This document shows, in pieces, positions 47,406 to 59,335 of a stretch of 64,000 nucleotides of DNA. Position numbers and translations under genes: made by a program. Positions within the stretch are counted from its first letter, which is position 1; each line of letters begins with the position of its first letter. Origin of the DNA: Siniperca chuatsi (lineage: Eukaryota; Chordata; Actinopteri; Centrarchiformes; Sinipercidae); contig NC_058058.1 in the NCBI RefSeq assembly GCF_020085105.1, forward strand, positions 8,918,675 to 8,982,674. The letters are read 5' to 3'. Below the pieces are notes generated by a model, which was not told where the DNA came from, made no database searches, and was given only the letters and a program-made list of their open reading frames with translations.

Positions 47406-48014
47406 ACTCTCTAGCCAGGATTGGTAGCAGAAGGGGCTTTGCCTTCGCCCTAATTGGCTGCGTAATCTGGGACACCAGGAGTAGAGTTAAGCCCTCTGAG
47501 GAGGAGAAGAAGGAGGAGTCCTGGGAAGCTTGTGCATTAGGATGGGGGATGGGTCACAGGATATATTTAAAATTAGTTTAAAATTTTTTAAGTGCTCTTG
47601 GTTTAAATTTACACCCAATCCACACCCAAAACGATTAAGTCAAGCACTCCCCTGTTTTGTCCAAATCTGGCTGGTATCACTTAGTTTTTCTGCTGTTTGT
47701 TTCCATTAAGGTCACAGAGGATGAACACTTTGATGAGGACAAAGAGTATTGTCCAGATCCAATGGGACCTGTTACTTTCTCCCCTCTTCTTCTGCTGTCT
47801 TGTCTTCGTCCCCTGATGGCTACTTTCACTTCTTTGTCTCCTCCCTTGTACCAGGCAAGCAGTCAGATACTTGACAGTGAAACCTGCCTTATCAGTTAAC
47901 AGGTCCTTTTCGCTGGCCTGACTGAATAATCAAAGAGGTGCTACACTGGCTGTGGAAGACAACATCTGTAGTCAGTGTAAATTACCGGAAAAGGCTGCCC
48001 ATAATGTTAACTAC

Positions 48015-48475
48015 CGCCTTAAAGACACAGTTCAATGTTTTTGGAAATACTCTTATTCCCTTTCTTGCCGAGAATTAGGTGAAAATCCAGTTAGCTTAGC
48101 TTAGCATAAAGACTGACAACAGTTAGCCTGGCTCTCTCCAAAGGTAACAAAATCTGCCTACCAACACCTCTACAGCTCAATAATTATCACATTATATCTT
48201 GTTTATTTAATCAGTACAAAAACCAAAGTGTAAAAATGACAATTTGCTGTTTTACGGGGGCCTTTGTGCCAGACTACCTCTTGGCCAGGACCAGTTGCCA
48301 GGTGACCAGCGGAAACTCCAGTTACTGGTCAGGGCTAAGAAAACTCCTGCACGTAATCCCCATTCGATTTTTGTATGGATTTAACAAACAAGATATAACG
48401 TGTGTAGTGAGCTTTAGAAGTGCTAGTAGGTGGATTGTGTTACCTTTGGGCAGAGCCAGACTTCTTATGGATATC
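48015..48475. mobile_element. Inverted-dimer copy of the 11331-type repeat
   Basis: The left arm, about 48126-48225 (CCTGGCTCTCTCCAAAGGTA to TTTATTTAATCAGTAC), is complementary to the right arm, about 48374-48466 (GGATTTAACAAACAAGATAT to ACCTTTGGGCAGAGCCAG). About 140 bases separate the arms. The left half also matches the nested element at 11331 (GTTAGCTTAGCTTAG, TGCTGTTTTACGGGGG). Confidence 0.7.
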
Positions 48476-49719
48476 TTTGTGTATTTAAAATTGTGTGACT
48501 TCTAGTTGGATTGTCTCCAATCATCGGAGGTGGAAGAGTTACCTGTCGAAAAGAAAATATATTACTCTTCTCTTCATCAGTAAATACATTAGGATATAAT
48601 TCCAGTACACTCTCAGTAGACCATTCTTTTACCCGATGTTACCACCTGATTTTGTCCCTGAAACATAAATGCTGGATTTCAGAACATTAGAATAGTGAGC
48701 TGTGAGGAAAGTAACAAAATCAGTGAGTGTCATTATCCATTGTTTGCACTCCCTCTTTGCTGTGAAAAAGCACAAGCCAAACTGTGTTTTAAAGTTATTT
48801 AAAGTACCGTTTAAAAAGCTGGAATTATTTTTCTTTTAAATTAAAGTTAATGAACAGTGAATACCAGCGAAATCTCCACATAAAAGCTGCACAATAATGA
48901 TTCACTGCACAGAAGTATTCTTGTTAATCAGTTGTCAGAATGATTTAATGATTTCAAAATTCCTGAAAGTTTTTCTTTTTCTAAATGAGAGATCCAGCAG
49001 TGGCACTAATTAGTAAAGCTTTATAATTTGGCTGTGAATAACATCTCTTCCCATCCCAGTGTTAAAGGTTGATTGGTTAAACCAAGTCAAGGGTGTGATA
49101 TCGTGTGGTCGAATTCAGCAATTTAATTAGCGTTTGCATATATTACAACATATACTTATGTCTAGCACCAAGGCAAGTAGAGTATATTCACATTTCAGCC
49201 AAATCATTATGGATAGATGTAAGATTTTTCAATAGCACCACCAATGCACAAGTACCTCTATACCTCAGTCTGTGTTACACACATCGAAAGGTTTTTGGCC
49301 TCTGTATTTGAAGGAAGTCACCTTGTATCTGCAGAACTGATTTGCAATATATCTGGCTAAAATAGTGCCTAAGGAATTTAGCTTGGCAGTACTTGTGATC
49401 AGGAGAGTTGTAGGGTTTACTGTGCACAAAGGGCAGACTGTTATCGGGTGGGATTAGTGGTTTTTTAAAGGTTCTGGGAAAATGCTGTTCTGAATGGATT
49501 TTAGTGACGTGGAAATTTGACAGCAAGGTGGAAGATTGTGCTGGCAAGCTTGTCATCAGTGGACCATTTGAAGGCTGCTATGTGGGGAAAAAAAACACCT
49601 TTTTTTAAATTAATTGAATAATTACAAAATTGCCTCTCAAATCATGCATTGGTTGCACATGTTTTAAAGCTAATTAAAGTGCACTGCAAGCTTATTTATA
49701 TCTAATGGTAAAGGTTAAG

Positions 49720-50705
49720 TAAAGTGATCATGCTTGAAAATGGAGTTTTGTACCTGTAATCTTAGTTTTGTTCATTTGTACATTTAAGTTTGTACCTGTA
49801 AACTTGAAAGTTTGTACATTCAGGTCTGTGCTTGCAGGTTTATTTTACAAACTGTTAAGCATGAAGGGGTCTGTGTGTGCACCCTAACAGACTTTTAGTA
49901 ATTTTGTACACAGAAATTTAAAAAGAAAACAGGGGATTCGCAAGAGGGAGGGTAGGACATTTAACTTCTGACTAATCGTTTCTTTGGGGCTGATAGAGAT
50001 TCTAGCTTGCTAATGGTTTTACAGAACCAGTTAAAATGACCTAATCATTTACTTAAAACACTTCAACATCTAACCTATGATTCTGTAGAAACCCTGGAAC
50101 AGCGATTTAAGGTGTGCAGAGGGTGGAAACCAAGGGCGTCACTTTGTGTTTAAAAGCGGTGGGGACATAAGGGCTCAGATGAAAACATTTTTTTTAAACA
50201 GTCTTCAATTTTAGGCAATGTAATGGGGGCATCGGTATGAGGTCAGAGTAATTATGGTGTGTGGGGGGGAAAACAAATTTACCCAGGACTTTATTCCGCA
50301 GAAAGTGGGACAAGTAAGGATTTTCTTGATATTATCTCTACAGATCAGTATGGCAAGTAAATAAAATGTGTGTTGGGTTCATCTCCTATAGGAATTGTCC
50401 CAGCAAGTAAGTGTAGCAGGTCAGTATAAAGGCAGTATTAGGATTTGTTTTATATCAGAAATTTTGATTCTGATTAACCAAAATATGTCTTTTTTTGGGG
50501 GGGGGCTTTTATAGAGGGATGGGGACAAAATTGATAATTTCAAAAGTGGTGGGGACATGTCCCCAGCGTCCCCATTGTCAATGACACCTATGGTGGAAAT
50601 GTGCAAACATTTGACTGAAGGCACAAACTCGCAAATCAGGGTTTACAGACAGAAAACAAAATGTTCAGAAAAAAATTAATCCTGTAAGCACAGGCCTGAA
50701 TATAA
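49720..50705 (+). repeat. Old GTTTGTAC-type repeat split by a hAT-like insertion
   Basis: The left part (to 50129) has repeated TTTGTACCTGTAA-like motifs. The right part (from 50594) continues with related CAAACATTTG/GTTTACAGACAG motifs. Confidence 0.4.
50130..50593. mobile_element. hAT-like nonautonomous element with target duplication
   Basis: Left end CCAAGGGCGTCACTTTG, right end CAATGACACCTATGG (imperfect inverted pair). The sequence TGGAAA flanks both edges (50124-50129 and 50594-50599); counting two more bases gives GGTGGAAA on both sides, fitting an 8-bp hAT duplication. Internal GTGGTGGGGACATGTCCCC is a hallmark of this teleost family. Confidence 0.65.
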
Positions 50706-51269
50706 AGCACCTTTTTTAATGAGGTGATAGTCTGTAGATTATGGGGAGAGTTATTCATTTATACCAGCAGGGGGAGACTTTGCCCATAAATGACTGAAGT
50801 CAGTGTGACTGGGGGCTTTCTAGTCATAAAACTGATGTAACTCCTTTCAGTTTTTATATTCAATCTTTAGTGTATTTCAAACAGGTTCAAGCAGATATTA
50901 TGTGCTTTATTCATATATAAAGAGTAGTGCATTTATCTAAGTACATGCTAAAATACAGCAGCAATGAACAACTAATCAGACGTGTTCACAATATCATCGC
51001 TGCATAATAAACATGAGACTTGATTGTTAGTGAAAGCCAGTGAATGAAATTGTGGAATCCTCATTAGGGTGCAAATAATGATCATTATCTAGACGTGGAG
51101 ATAAATGGCTCAATTAGCGGAGACTTTTCCTCGCAGTCTGTTATCCGACCAATCTAGTAGGGGGAAAAAAGAATAATCAATTATAACTCCTATAAGGAGT
51201 TGCTGTGCGTCAATAGACAACATAATTGATTTGTTATGATTGCTGTGTTATTTTTGGCTTCCTTTTCGG

Positions 51270-51719
51270 CTACTTTGTCGCAAGTTCTCTCTCTGTCTCG
51301 CGGTGACATGGCCGAAAGGAGCGCACGCACTCAGCAGAGCGTCGGTCGTGCTCGTGCCTACTTTGTCCTCGTTATTTCAAGTGAGCGCTGAGGGAGAGAG
51401 GAGAGCGAACTAGGTGTCTCGTGCGGATTTCACTGACACAAGGCGCGCGAAGGATTTTGCAGTGAAACCGTACTTATTTGTATATATTTTGTCAGATTTA
51501 CATAGAGAAAAAAGAAAAAAAAGAAGTGTCTGGAAAGAGAGGGGGGGAGGATAAACCAAAACGCAACACGTATCCGGTGGGATCCCACTCCTGTGAGAGA
51601 GAAGCGGCAGGAGTTGGAGCGAAGGGTGCAAGGAAAGCGAGTGGGAGGAAGACGAAGAAGGGTGGAAAGATTTAACATTGCGCTCGTAACAACGCGTTTT
51701 TAATTAATAAAGAGGAATA
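51270..51719 (+). promoter_or_regulatory. sdc2: sdc2 promoter and 5' untranslated region
   Basis: A CpG-rich block about 450 bases long in AT-rich surroundings, ending at the sdc2 start codon. It is purine-rich over 51390-51660, as in many long teleost leaders. It contains an upstream ATG at 51308. The transcription start cannot be fixed; no TATA box is convincing. Confidence 0.6.
51308..51391 (+). other. Possible upstream open reading frame in sdc2 leader
   Basis: ATG GCC GAA opens a 27-codon frame closed by TGA at 51389-51391, with G at +4. It matters only if transcription starts before 51308, which I cannot show. Confidence 0.25.
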
Positions 51720-51779
51720 ATGAGGAACGTGTGGATAATTTTGACCCTCGGGCTGACCGTCTTCCTCTCCGGGGAAACG
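51720..51779 (+). CDS. sdc2: Syndecan-2, exon 1 (signal peptide)
   Basis: Syndecan-2 is a single-pass cell-surface proteoglycan whose ectodomain carries heparan sulfate made by EXT1/EXT2. This exon encodes only MRNVWIILTLGLTVFLSGET, a signal peptide with one Arg, a Leu/Ile-rich core and a small-residue cleavage region, ending at ACG|GTAAGT in phase 0. It matches the human syndecan-2 start as I recall it (MRRAWILLTLGLVACVSAE) in length, residues and exon end. The glycosaminoglycan attachment, transmembrane and EFYA exons are not in the window; vertebrate syndecan first introns are very long. The short length makes this less certain than the other genes. Confidence 0.8.
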
Positions 51780-54414
51780 GTAAGTTTTTGCAAAGCAAAC
51801 TTAGAACGCGGTGATAGCTGTGCGAGACCACTCGCTGCTTTTTTGCAGTTTGTTTGTGAAAATCTTCGGAGCATTTGCTGATCTCCACGTGTGTGTGTTT
51901 TTTTTCTGATTTCGTGCAAAACACTGCGGTAATATGATGGGAAATGAGATGAGAAACGTTTCATTTGTAGTTTGCCAAAGAGGCAGACTGTTCGTCCATT
52001 GAATCTCTGTCTGACAACTAAGCAGGCAGGCCTATTGCTGCCACTTTGCACAAGACTTAGCCCACAGCAAATTTCTTCATATATAATAAGATACTGAAAT
52101 ATGCATGGCAAGCTCATATAGAGCCTGCAGATGTCAATGTGCTTGAGCTTCATTTTTTTTTTTTTTGTAACAGTAATACTTAAAAGGGACCTATATGGAT
52201 GAAGTTTATTCAGCATGCTTGTATTTGTTGCGTAAATATCTCTTTCAAAGCTATGAAGTAATTGCATAACCAGTAAAGACACACTTTAGAGGAATGCTTT
52301 AGAAATATCACATGGAATGGGAATGTTACAGACTATATGACATCTGAAATGAAGGATATTATCATAACACAGGAACACAGATTGCCTCTATTCCAGTATT
52401 TGAGCTGTATTACAGCGTTTTGTTGTTATAATGTGTATCCCTATGACAGCTGTGCAGGTCCATGCTCACTGAAATAGATGCATTATTGAGTAAATGCCAT
52501 CGTTATTGTAGCCATCCAGCTTACTAGACAGATAAATCTCTGTGTTCTTCCTTTTGGTGACAATCATTTAATGGTTGTGACATTTAAATGAATAACCTGA
52601 GCAATATCCTAACTTTAATTCTCAATTTTCTTTTTCCCCTTTTTATCATCAGTAACGGTCAAGTTTTAAACCCATATATTGTTGTTCATCCCTGTTGTTT
52701 CCTTGATCCAGTTGCAGGTTCAAGTCAGCATCGTGCCTCCTGACTGAGTGTGCATCGCCCTGCAAATTAGCCGGGTTGTAGGAATGACAGATTTTGGCAC
52801 TTTCATGTGCAGCCCCTGTCATTATTGTCCCCTCCTGTTGTTTCTCTGTGGGTTGTGACTTGTCGCTTGGCACAGTGCCTCCTCCTCTGTTAGAGCCGCT
52901 TGTCCAATTAGCTGATTCAGACACTGTTGTTTTAATGACTCATTGTTTTGCATGAGATCACCCTCAGAGTACATTTTTTACATGTTTTCTATGATCTCTT
53001 TTTTTTTTTTTTTTTTTACACCAGGGCTGTGTATCTGTACACAATACTTTGGTTTTTTTTATTGAACTTTAACTTAATGCTGTATATACAATAGCTCGAT
53101 ATACACCAAGAGTACAGTACTACACTACCACAAATTACGCCCTAAAACTTGCCATTAGAGCGGAACAAACACTTTTATGACACAGTGTCCACAACAATTT
53201 AAAAAGTTCCACCAAGGTAGCATTTATTACGTTTGGGTTGCAGTGTATATGATATTTTCCTGGTCACTTGGAGAATAATGTCCCATGGTCTTAAATCCAC
53301 CTTATTTTAGCAAAATATATTACAAGAATATGGAAAGATTGGCATGCTTGACTATCATCATCCAGATGACTTTACACAGACAAATCATACACACACACAC
53401 TTTAACCTGATCAATATCTGCTTCCCCTATATCTGCGTCCCCTGAAGGCCTCACTGGAATTTGACACATGACATTGATTCTCAGTATTGGCACTGGTGTT
53501 GACAAGCAGTTGCTAACTTGCTTTAGGCACATCTGTCTGCGTTTTAATTACCCCATCACATCACAGAGGTACAGTATAACTCTCAGCGGCTTTTGAAAAC
53601 TTTAAGATAAAAATCACCGCCTCTGGCTTTGAAAAACAAATTATTTTTGTCACTCACAGTCCTATACAGTCATATTAAATGGTTGTGCTTTTGTCTAGAG
53701 ACTGTTTATGTTCCGTACTGCTATTTTTTGTTGGCTTGCCTGCTTACCAGCTTACTTAGCTAGTAATGCTTTGGCAGTAATGCAACATGTGAGGTCTTTC
53801 TGCACGTTGATGCCTCCAGTTAAAGGAATCTCTCATTAGATGAGGTCAACATAGTGAATGTGGAACTGTAATGGTCTGCTCTCCTCTGAAACTCTTCTCT
53901 CAAACTGTTTTTTCATGTTTTCAACTCCTCTGCTTCCAAGAATGTTTGTGAATGAGCAGGAAGAGTTTGGCTGGGCTGAGCTAGGCTGTATATGCTAAGC
54001 CTGCCCCGTTGTGTTTTTCGGTGCACGCCACTCACCAGATGTTGTGGTCTGTAATTTATGTCATGTTTTGGTGGGAAGCGTGGGTGTTGTTCACCTCCCT
54101 TTACATCTGTGATTTACAGGGGGGTTCTGAGTGCTGTCTCGCACTCTGATGCTGGACTCAAAAGAATCACTTCAGAGGAAAACTGGAGTGTGGCAGAAGA
54201 GTGAGGCAGAGAGGAGGAGAGACTCATTATGACATGGAATGTCTCTCTTCAAGTTCAAGGCATTTTGGAGCTAACAAAAGGAAGATTTCACATATCTGTT
54301 TATTTTCTTTCTGGGCATTCATGAAGATGATGCAGGGTGAAAACTGTCTTAGTCTTTTCTCAAAAGGGCAAGTGAGGTAGGATCGCTATGATAAACTACC
54401 CTCAAATAGTCCAA

Positions 54415-54437
54415 AATAAATAAATAAATAAATAAAA
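54415..54437 (+). repeat. (AAAT)n microsatellite
   Basis: About five AAAT units. Confidence 0.85.
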
Positions 54438-56582
54438 TCCCTTATATTATTTCAAGAGTAAAAAGGCCAAGACACCAAATAAAAGACTTCAACTTGAAGC
54501 CTTTGATGGCTTTTCAAGTGATGGGAAAAGGTGCAGGCTGTGTATTGTGATGGATGTATTATCTAGGTCCCACATTGGTTTTCAAGTTTAATTTTATGGC
54601 TTGTTTTATATCTGCTGATTTGATGGTAATGAAATGAACAGCACAGACGCAAAAGCTGACCTTCCTCTCAACTTCAGTTGTCTACTGCATTTTACCAGAC
54701 AAATACTTATAAAACACACACAAACGCATAATTTACTCCTAGATGCACCGAGAACAAATAACCCACTACTATTTCCTTTTGTGTAGATTAATATGAAGTC
54801 TATATAAATCCAAAAGCATTTTATTTTCAACTGCTTTTAATGTTTGTTAATCCTTCTCACACCCTCTCCAAGGCTACTGAAATGAATGCAACGCTTCACT
54901 CGTTTTGTTGCACAGCACAAGGCTTTCAGAGCCTGAATGAGGTGTGTTCATTGGAAATTTTCTCTTCATTCTCCAATGGTAAAAGCGATATGCTTCATCT
55001 TAAGCACTTCATTTCCAATGTACTTCATGATGAATAAGTAAAATGTCTGTCTGCAGTTGATGGACAAAATATTTACACTCTTTTCCATCTTTCTGTATGC
55101 AAGAGGAGGAAATATAAAGGGAGAAGGGCAGTAAGGAATGATATGCAAGGAAAATGACCAAATAAAGAATGTAATAAAAATTAAGGTATAAAAGGTAATG
55201 CTGGAGCAGAGCAATGAAAGGATGTAGTGCCACATAGAAGCAGAGGCCAGATGCTGTGACTGCGGCTTCTCCTGCTGTATATTTAATGATGCTCTTTTAT
55301 TTTGCATTAACCTAGAATTCCTCAAACTGAAGACACAAGCCGCCCCCCTGCATGCAACTGCTTGTGTTTTGTCTGACAGTGAAAAAGCCACCGTTTTATT
55401 TTTATTTTTCTAATGAATCCGCCACTGACACACATGGGAACAGAGAGAGTCTCTTGCTCTGCAGAGCAACCTACCTCCTTGCTGGTGTCCGACCCTTCAG
55501 GGGGTGCATTCACTCAGTCTATGTCTGCCAAGCATTATGCAATCACTAATGGACTCTACAGAAGGCAGGAGGCAGGGGCTGCTGGACCACTGAAAGCACA
55601 ACAGCAACCACCACCCCCCCTTTTTTCCCTTGAATCATCTGTGTCCACGCATGAACTCCTGTTTTGTCACCATGCAGGCACACACACAGAAGAAGATAAA
55701 CACACATTCGCACACATGGTCTTTTGCCTCCCCGTGTTGTTTTTCTCTATCCCCCTCTACATTGCCCCCCTCTTGCCACATCACTCTGCCAGCATGGTCA
55801 AGATGCTGCCTGTCATTACCACAGTGTCTTGGATTAGACTGAGAACAGTGGCATTATATTTCCCTCTCAGACAGCTGAAGGACTGAAGGGAAAGAATATA
55901 TTTCTTTTTTTTTTTTACACCACTTTTTTTTTCTTTCCCTACCCTTAAGATGTGAGTGCTTTGCTAACATCTGCAGGACGTATGCCTGTTTGAAAGGAGC
56001 TGCTTTCCTCTCTCCTCCTCTCTGTTGTTGACGAGTTGGATAAGGCTCTTACTTTGGCAGGGACTTGGGCATACTAGTAAAGACTCACAAATAGTCAAAC
56101 TCTGTTGACTGTGCATGTGTTTGTGTGTGCTGGTTTGGACATCCGTGCCTTTTTATGTCCCTCTGGATATGTGTGTGCGAGTTTATAGCCACATGTTTAA
56201 AATACACTGTCATCACAGCCACCAAGGCATAGGCAAAACACATTAGGGAGATGTGGCTGCAGCAAAACCGGCAACAGCAGCACTGGTTTATGTTGGGCCA
56301 CAGCCACCTGAGCTTGCAGACTATCAGAGGCTGCAACAGTGGACAACAAAAGCCTCTGCATGTGCTTATGGCAATCTGGATGAAAATATTTAGACATAGT
56401 AGACCTGGAACTGTACTCTCTCTCTCTCTCTTTCTTCCCCCTTTTCTTCTATTTAATTAGCTTAGCAAATGGAAACTTCCTTGGCAGGACTTGTGGTGGA
56501 GGGGATTGGGGTTGTGACAAAGAGAAATGGGGAAAACCCTGTGTCAGGACGTCTGTTTTCTTCCTTTCTTTCTCTTGTGTGT

Positions 56583-56584
<2 letters not shown>

Positions 56585-56613
<29 letters not shown>
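56585..56613 (+). repeat. Poly(T) tract
   Basis: Uninterrupted run of 29 T. Confidence 0.95.
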
Positions 56614-56616
<3 letters not shown>

Positions 56617-57240
56617 GCCTCCTGCCTTCCAGTTTCAGTCGGTAGGAGGAAAAGAAGAGGAAGATGAGGAAAAGGGAGTGGGGGAAGAGTGTGAGCCCTG
56701 CCTCCCTTTTGGTGTTCAGATTTTCCCAAGCCAGGCAGGACCTGTCTAGATCTTTGCTGTATGAGGTGTGAAAAGAGTCTAACTTGGCAGGGGGTGAAAT
56801 GACAGAGACAAACCCATGTGGTAAACGTAGTGCTACTAATGGTATTTGGTATGTGACAACTGGACTGGTATGCTTTGGTAACTGTTTGTGAGAGTTTAAG
56901 GAATCTGCCCATACTGTTCACTTTCTAGTTACTGTGAAAGTAACTTTGTGCTTTCACTTTTTTCTTAATGTGATTTTAAAAAGAACTGTTATCGCCTTTT
57001 CTATTTGGCAATTTTGAGAATACACTAATGCCAAAATGAGTGTGTTGAGAGGTGAAAATTATTATGATTTGAATACAAGTCTATACTCAAAAGTGTCTGT
57101 ACTCATGGAAAAGAATAGCTTTGACTTACACACATCACTTTTAATCATAAAAATCCCACTAAACTGGTTCAACACAATGTGGACAATCTGGTGTAACTTT
57201 TATAGGATTTCTTTTCTTTTGTCAGTCATGTTATGTAAAG

Positions 57241-57475
57241 TAGGGTTGCAGCTCAATTAATTAACAGATCATTTTCTTAATTAGTCGATTGTGTGGTCTG
57301 TAAAATGCCAGAAAATAATGAAAAATGCACATAATTTGAGATTTTTGAATTTCTTTTTTTGTCTTATATAAGACAAAAACAGCAAATCCTCACATTTGAG
57401 AAGCAGATGTTTGGTATTGCTGGAAAAATTACTAAAACAATTTATTGGTTCTCAAAACGGTTGCAGATTAATTTA
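57241..57475 (+). repeat. Family C repeat, plus copy
   Basis: TAGGGTTGCAGCTCAATTAA head and CACATTTGAGAAGCAGATGT body. Confidence 0.6.
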
Positions 57476-59151
57476 CTAAGAACAAACACATTTTCCCTTT
57501 TTAAAGCTGTATTAAATATCATTAGTGTAGATTGTGGCCAGTTCAGGTTTTGTTGGGCGGCTTGTTAAAGGATAAAGTGAAATTAAATGCTGCTTGTGAA
57601 ACTTTCTTGGTTGACTTTGTTCTGCTGAACAGACAATGATCTTAGGGCCAAATATGTTCCATCTGTATACTATCCAAAAAAATGGCAGATATTTGAAGCC
57701 ATGACGTCAGCTAGATTTTTCCATCTAACTCCCAACATTGCTGTGGAAATCTGCACAGCACATTTAACACATCTGTGCTCACTCATATTTACGAGCGCCC
57801 GTTATTGTCTCTAAAAGGCGCCAAATTGATATCTGCACTGGCAATCCTCCAAGCAGAAAAAATGTACTTCTTGTCTGGTGTTTCCATTATTTCCTCCATC
57901 TTGAGTCAAAACAGCACTAAGTGAGCTAAAGCGTGTAAATCATGCTTTCTATGCAGGGTGTATCACCAACTGCAAATTATACTCCATGCAGACACTTAAT
58001 TTAGAACTGTTTTCACGAGAAACCTTTGAGACTCCAGAGGGTATTTGGGAAGCTGATGAGCTGGAGAGGGGAATTCATTAGTGAACCCCCCACATAGCTC
58101 ATAGCACTTCTTCCTCTAAATGCACGCTGGTGTGTAAACTCATCTCATTTTAGTGAAAAGCAGTGACTTTAAAGGCTCCAATTGAGCGCTCATGAATATT
58201 CATTATTGAGATGTGTTCGTCATTGTAATGGCTCACAAAAAAAAAACAGGAAGTAGATGTCTTTCCATCTGTCTCCACGTGGGTAGTCTCAGTAAACTCC
58301 TGAATGCTTCCAGTTTTTATAAATTTCCTTATGAGGACATAACCTGTAATTTAATAATAAGCTAGTTTTTTCCAAGCTTAGAAAACTGTGCATCTGTCTC
58401 CAACACTCCATATTCAGTAATATTTTCATATCCTAATTTTTAATCCCACTTTCAAAGGCAATGGTGAGTGCTGACTTTGCTGAGGTTTGCTTAATTTCCT
58501 TATTTTGATTTGGAGGAGCCGTGATGTCAAGACCCTAGATCTGTATCCAGATGTTCCTGTGTACAGTTGTGGCAGACATCCGATGTTTGAAAGTCTAAAC
58601 TGTGACCACATCATCAAACCAGTCCAGACAGTGACTCACACTGTAAGACTGAATGAGCTAACAGTGGTGAAAAAGGGGGGCAAATATATAAACGGACATG
58701 GTCACGAAATTAAAAGAAAAAAATACTTGGAGTGGAGTTTCATTTGCTACTGAGGATCAAACTGGGGGCCTTTTTACAGCAAGTCTGAAACTAATTTATA
58801 GTCTGTAATCTGAAAAAATGTACATTCATTTTCCCCCTAAAATGATTTGCAGTGTAAAAAAGTAAAACCAGTGAACATAGCTCCTCCTGTGCTCTATGAA
58901 TGGAGCCAGAAACTCTATAGCCTTAATGTTGTTTCTATTCCTTTTGTTCTCTTCTGCTCTGGCTCTTTTTTTCCTCCGGATATAAATATTATGGAGGTTT
59001 TCAACAGTCCTTTAACCTCATCCTCTGCACACACAAAAAAAAGTTAGGACAACTAAACAAAACAGAGTGGCATGTATATAAGCAAAGATTCCCCAGCTTT
59101 TCATGGAATGATGATTATCAGTCTTGGTTATTTTTCTTACAGGTTGTCTTT

Positions 59152-59335
59152 AGGGCTGCAACTAATGATTATTTTCGTTATCAATTAATCTGCCAATTAT
59201 TTTCTTGATTAATCGATTGTTTTAGAGCAACTCCAGTGGATATTCTACATTGTATGACATTTTGATATTTCCAATATTCTCAGAAATTTTTTTTCTGAAA
59301 GTAAACTTGACATACATAATTAACTGCGCAGCCCT
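59152..59335 (+). repeat. Family C repeat, plus copy with clear head
   Basis: Head AGGGCTGCAACTAATGATTA followed by CTTGATTAATCGATTG; internal part deleted; ends GCGCAGCCCTAA. Confidence 0.7.

Larger units (their letters stand above)
46843..48014 (+). other. ppp1r36 3' UTR and intergenic DNA
   Basis: After the poly(A) signal at 47109 there is AT-rich DNA, a T tract near 47300, a CA microsatellite at 47371-47404, and no supported gene. Confidence 0.5.
51780..57240 (+). other. sdc2: sdc2 intron 1, first part
   Basis: Contains poly-T tracts (about 52999-53017 and 56585-56613), an AAAT tract at 54415-54437 and a CT tract near 56420. No syndecan ectodomain exon is visible. The non-repetitive stretch 52650-52930 may be a conserved regulatory block. 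Confidence 0.55.

Noticed and set aside
51704..52282. 192-codon minus-strand frame overlapping sdc2 exon 1
   Set aside because: Antisense to a well-supported exon, contains a poly-Lys run from a T tract, and has no similarity.
55413..55886. 157-codon plus-strand frame
   Set aside because: Lies in sdc2 intron 1, with no recognisable domain, no splice context and low-complexity stretches.
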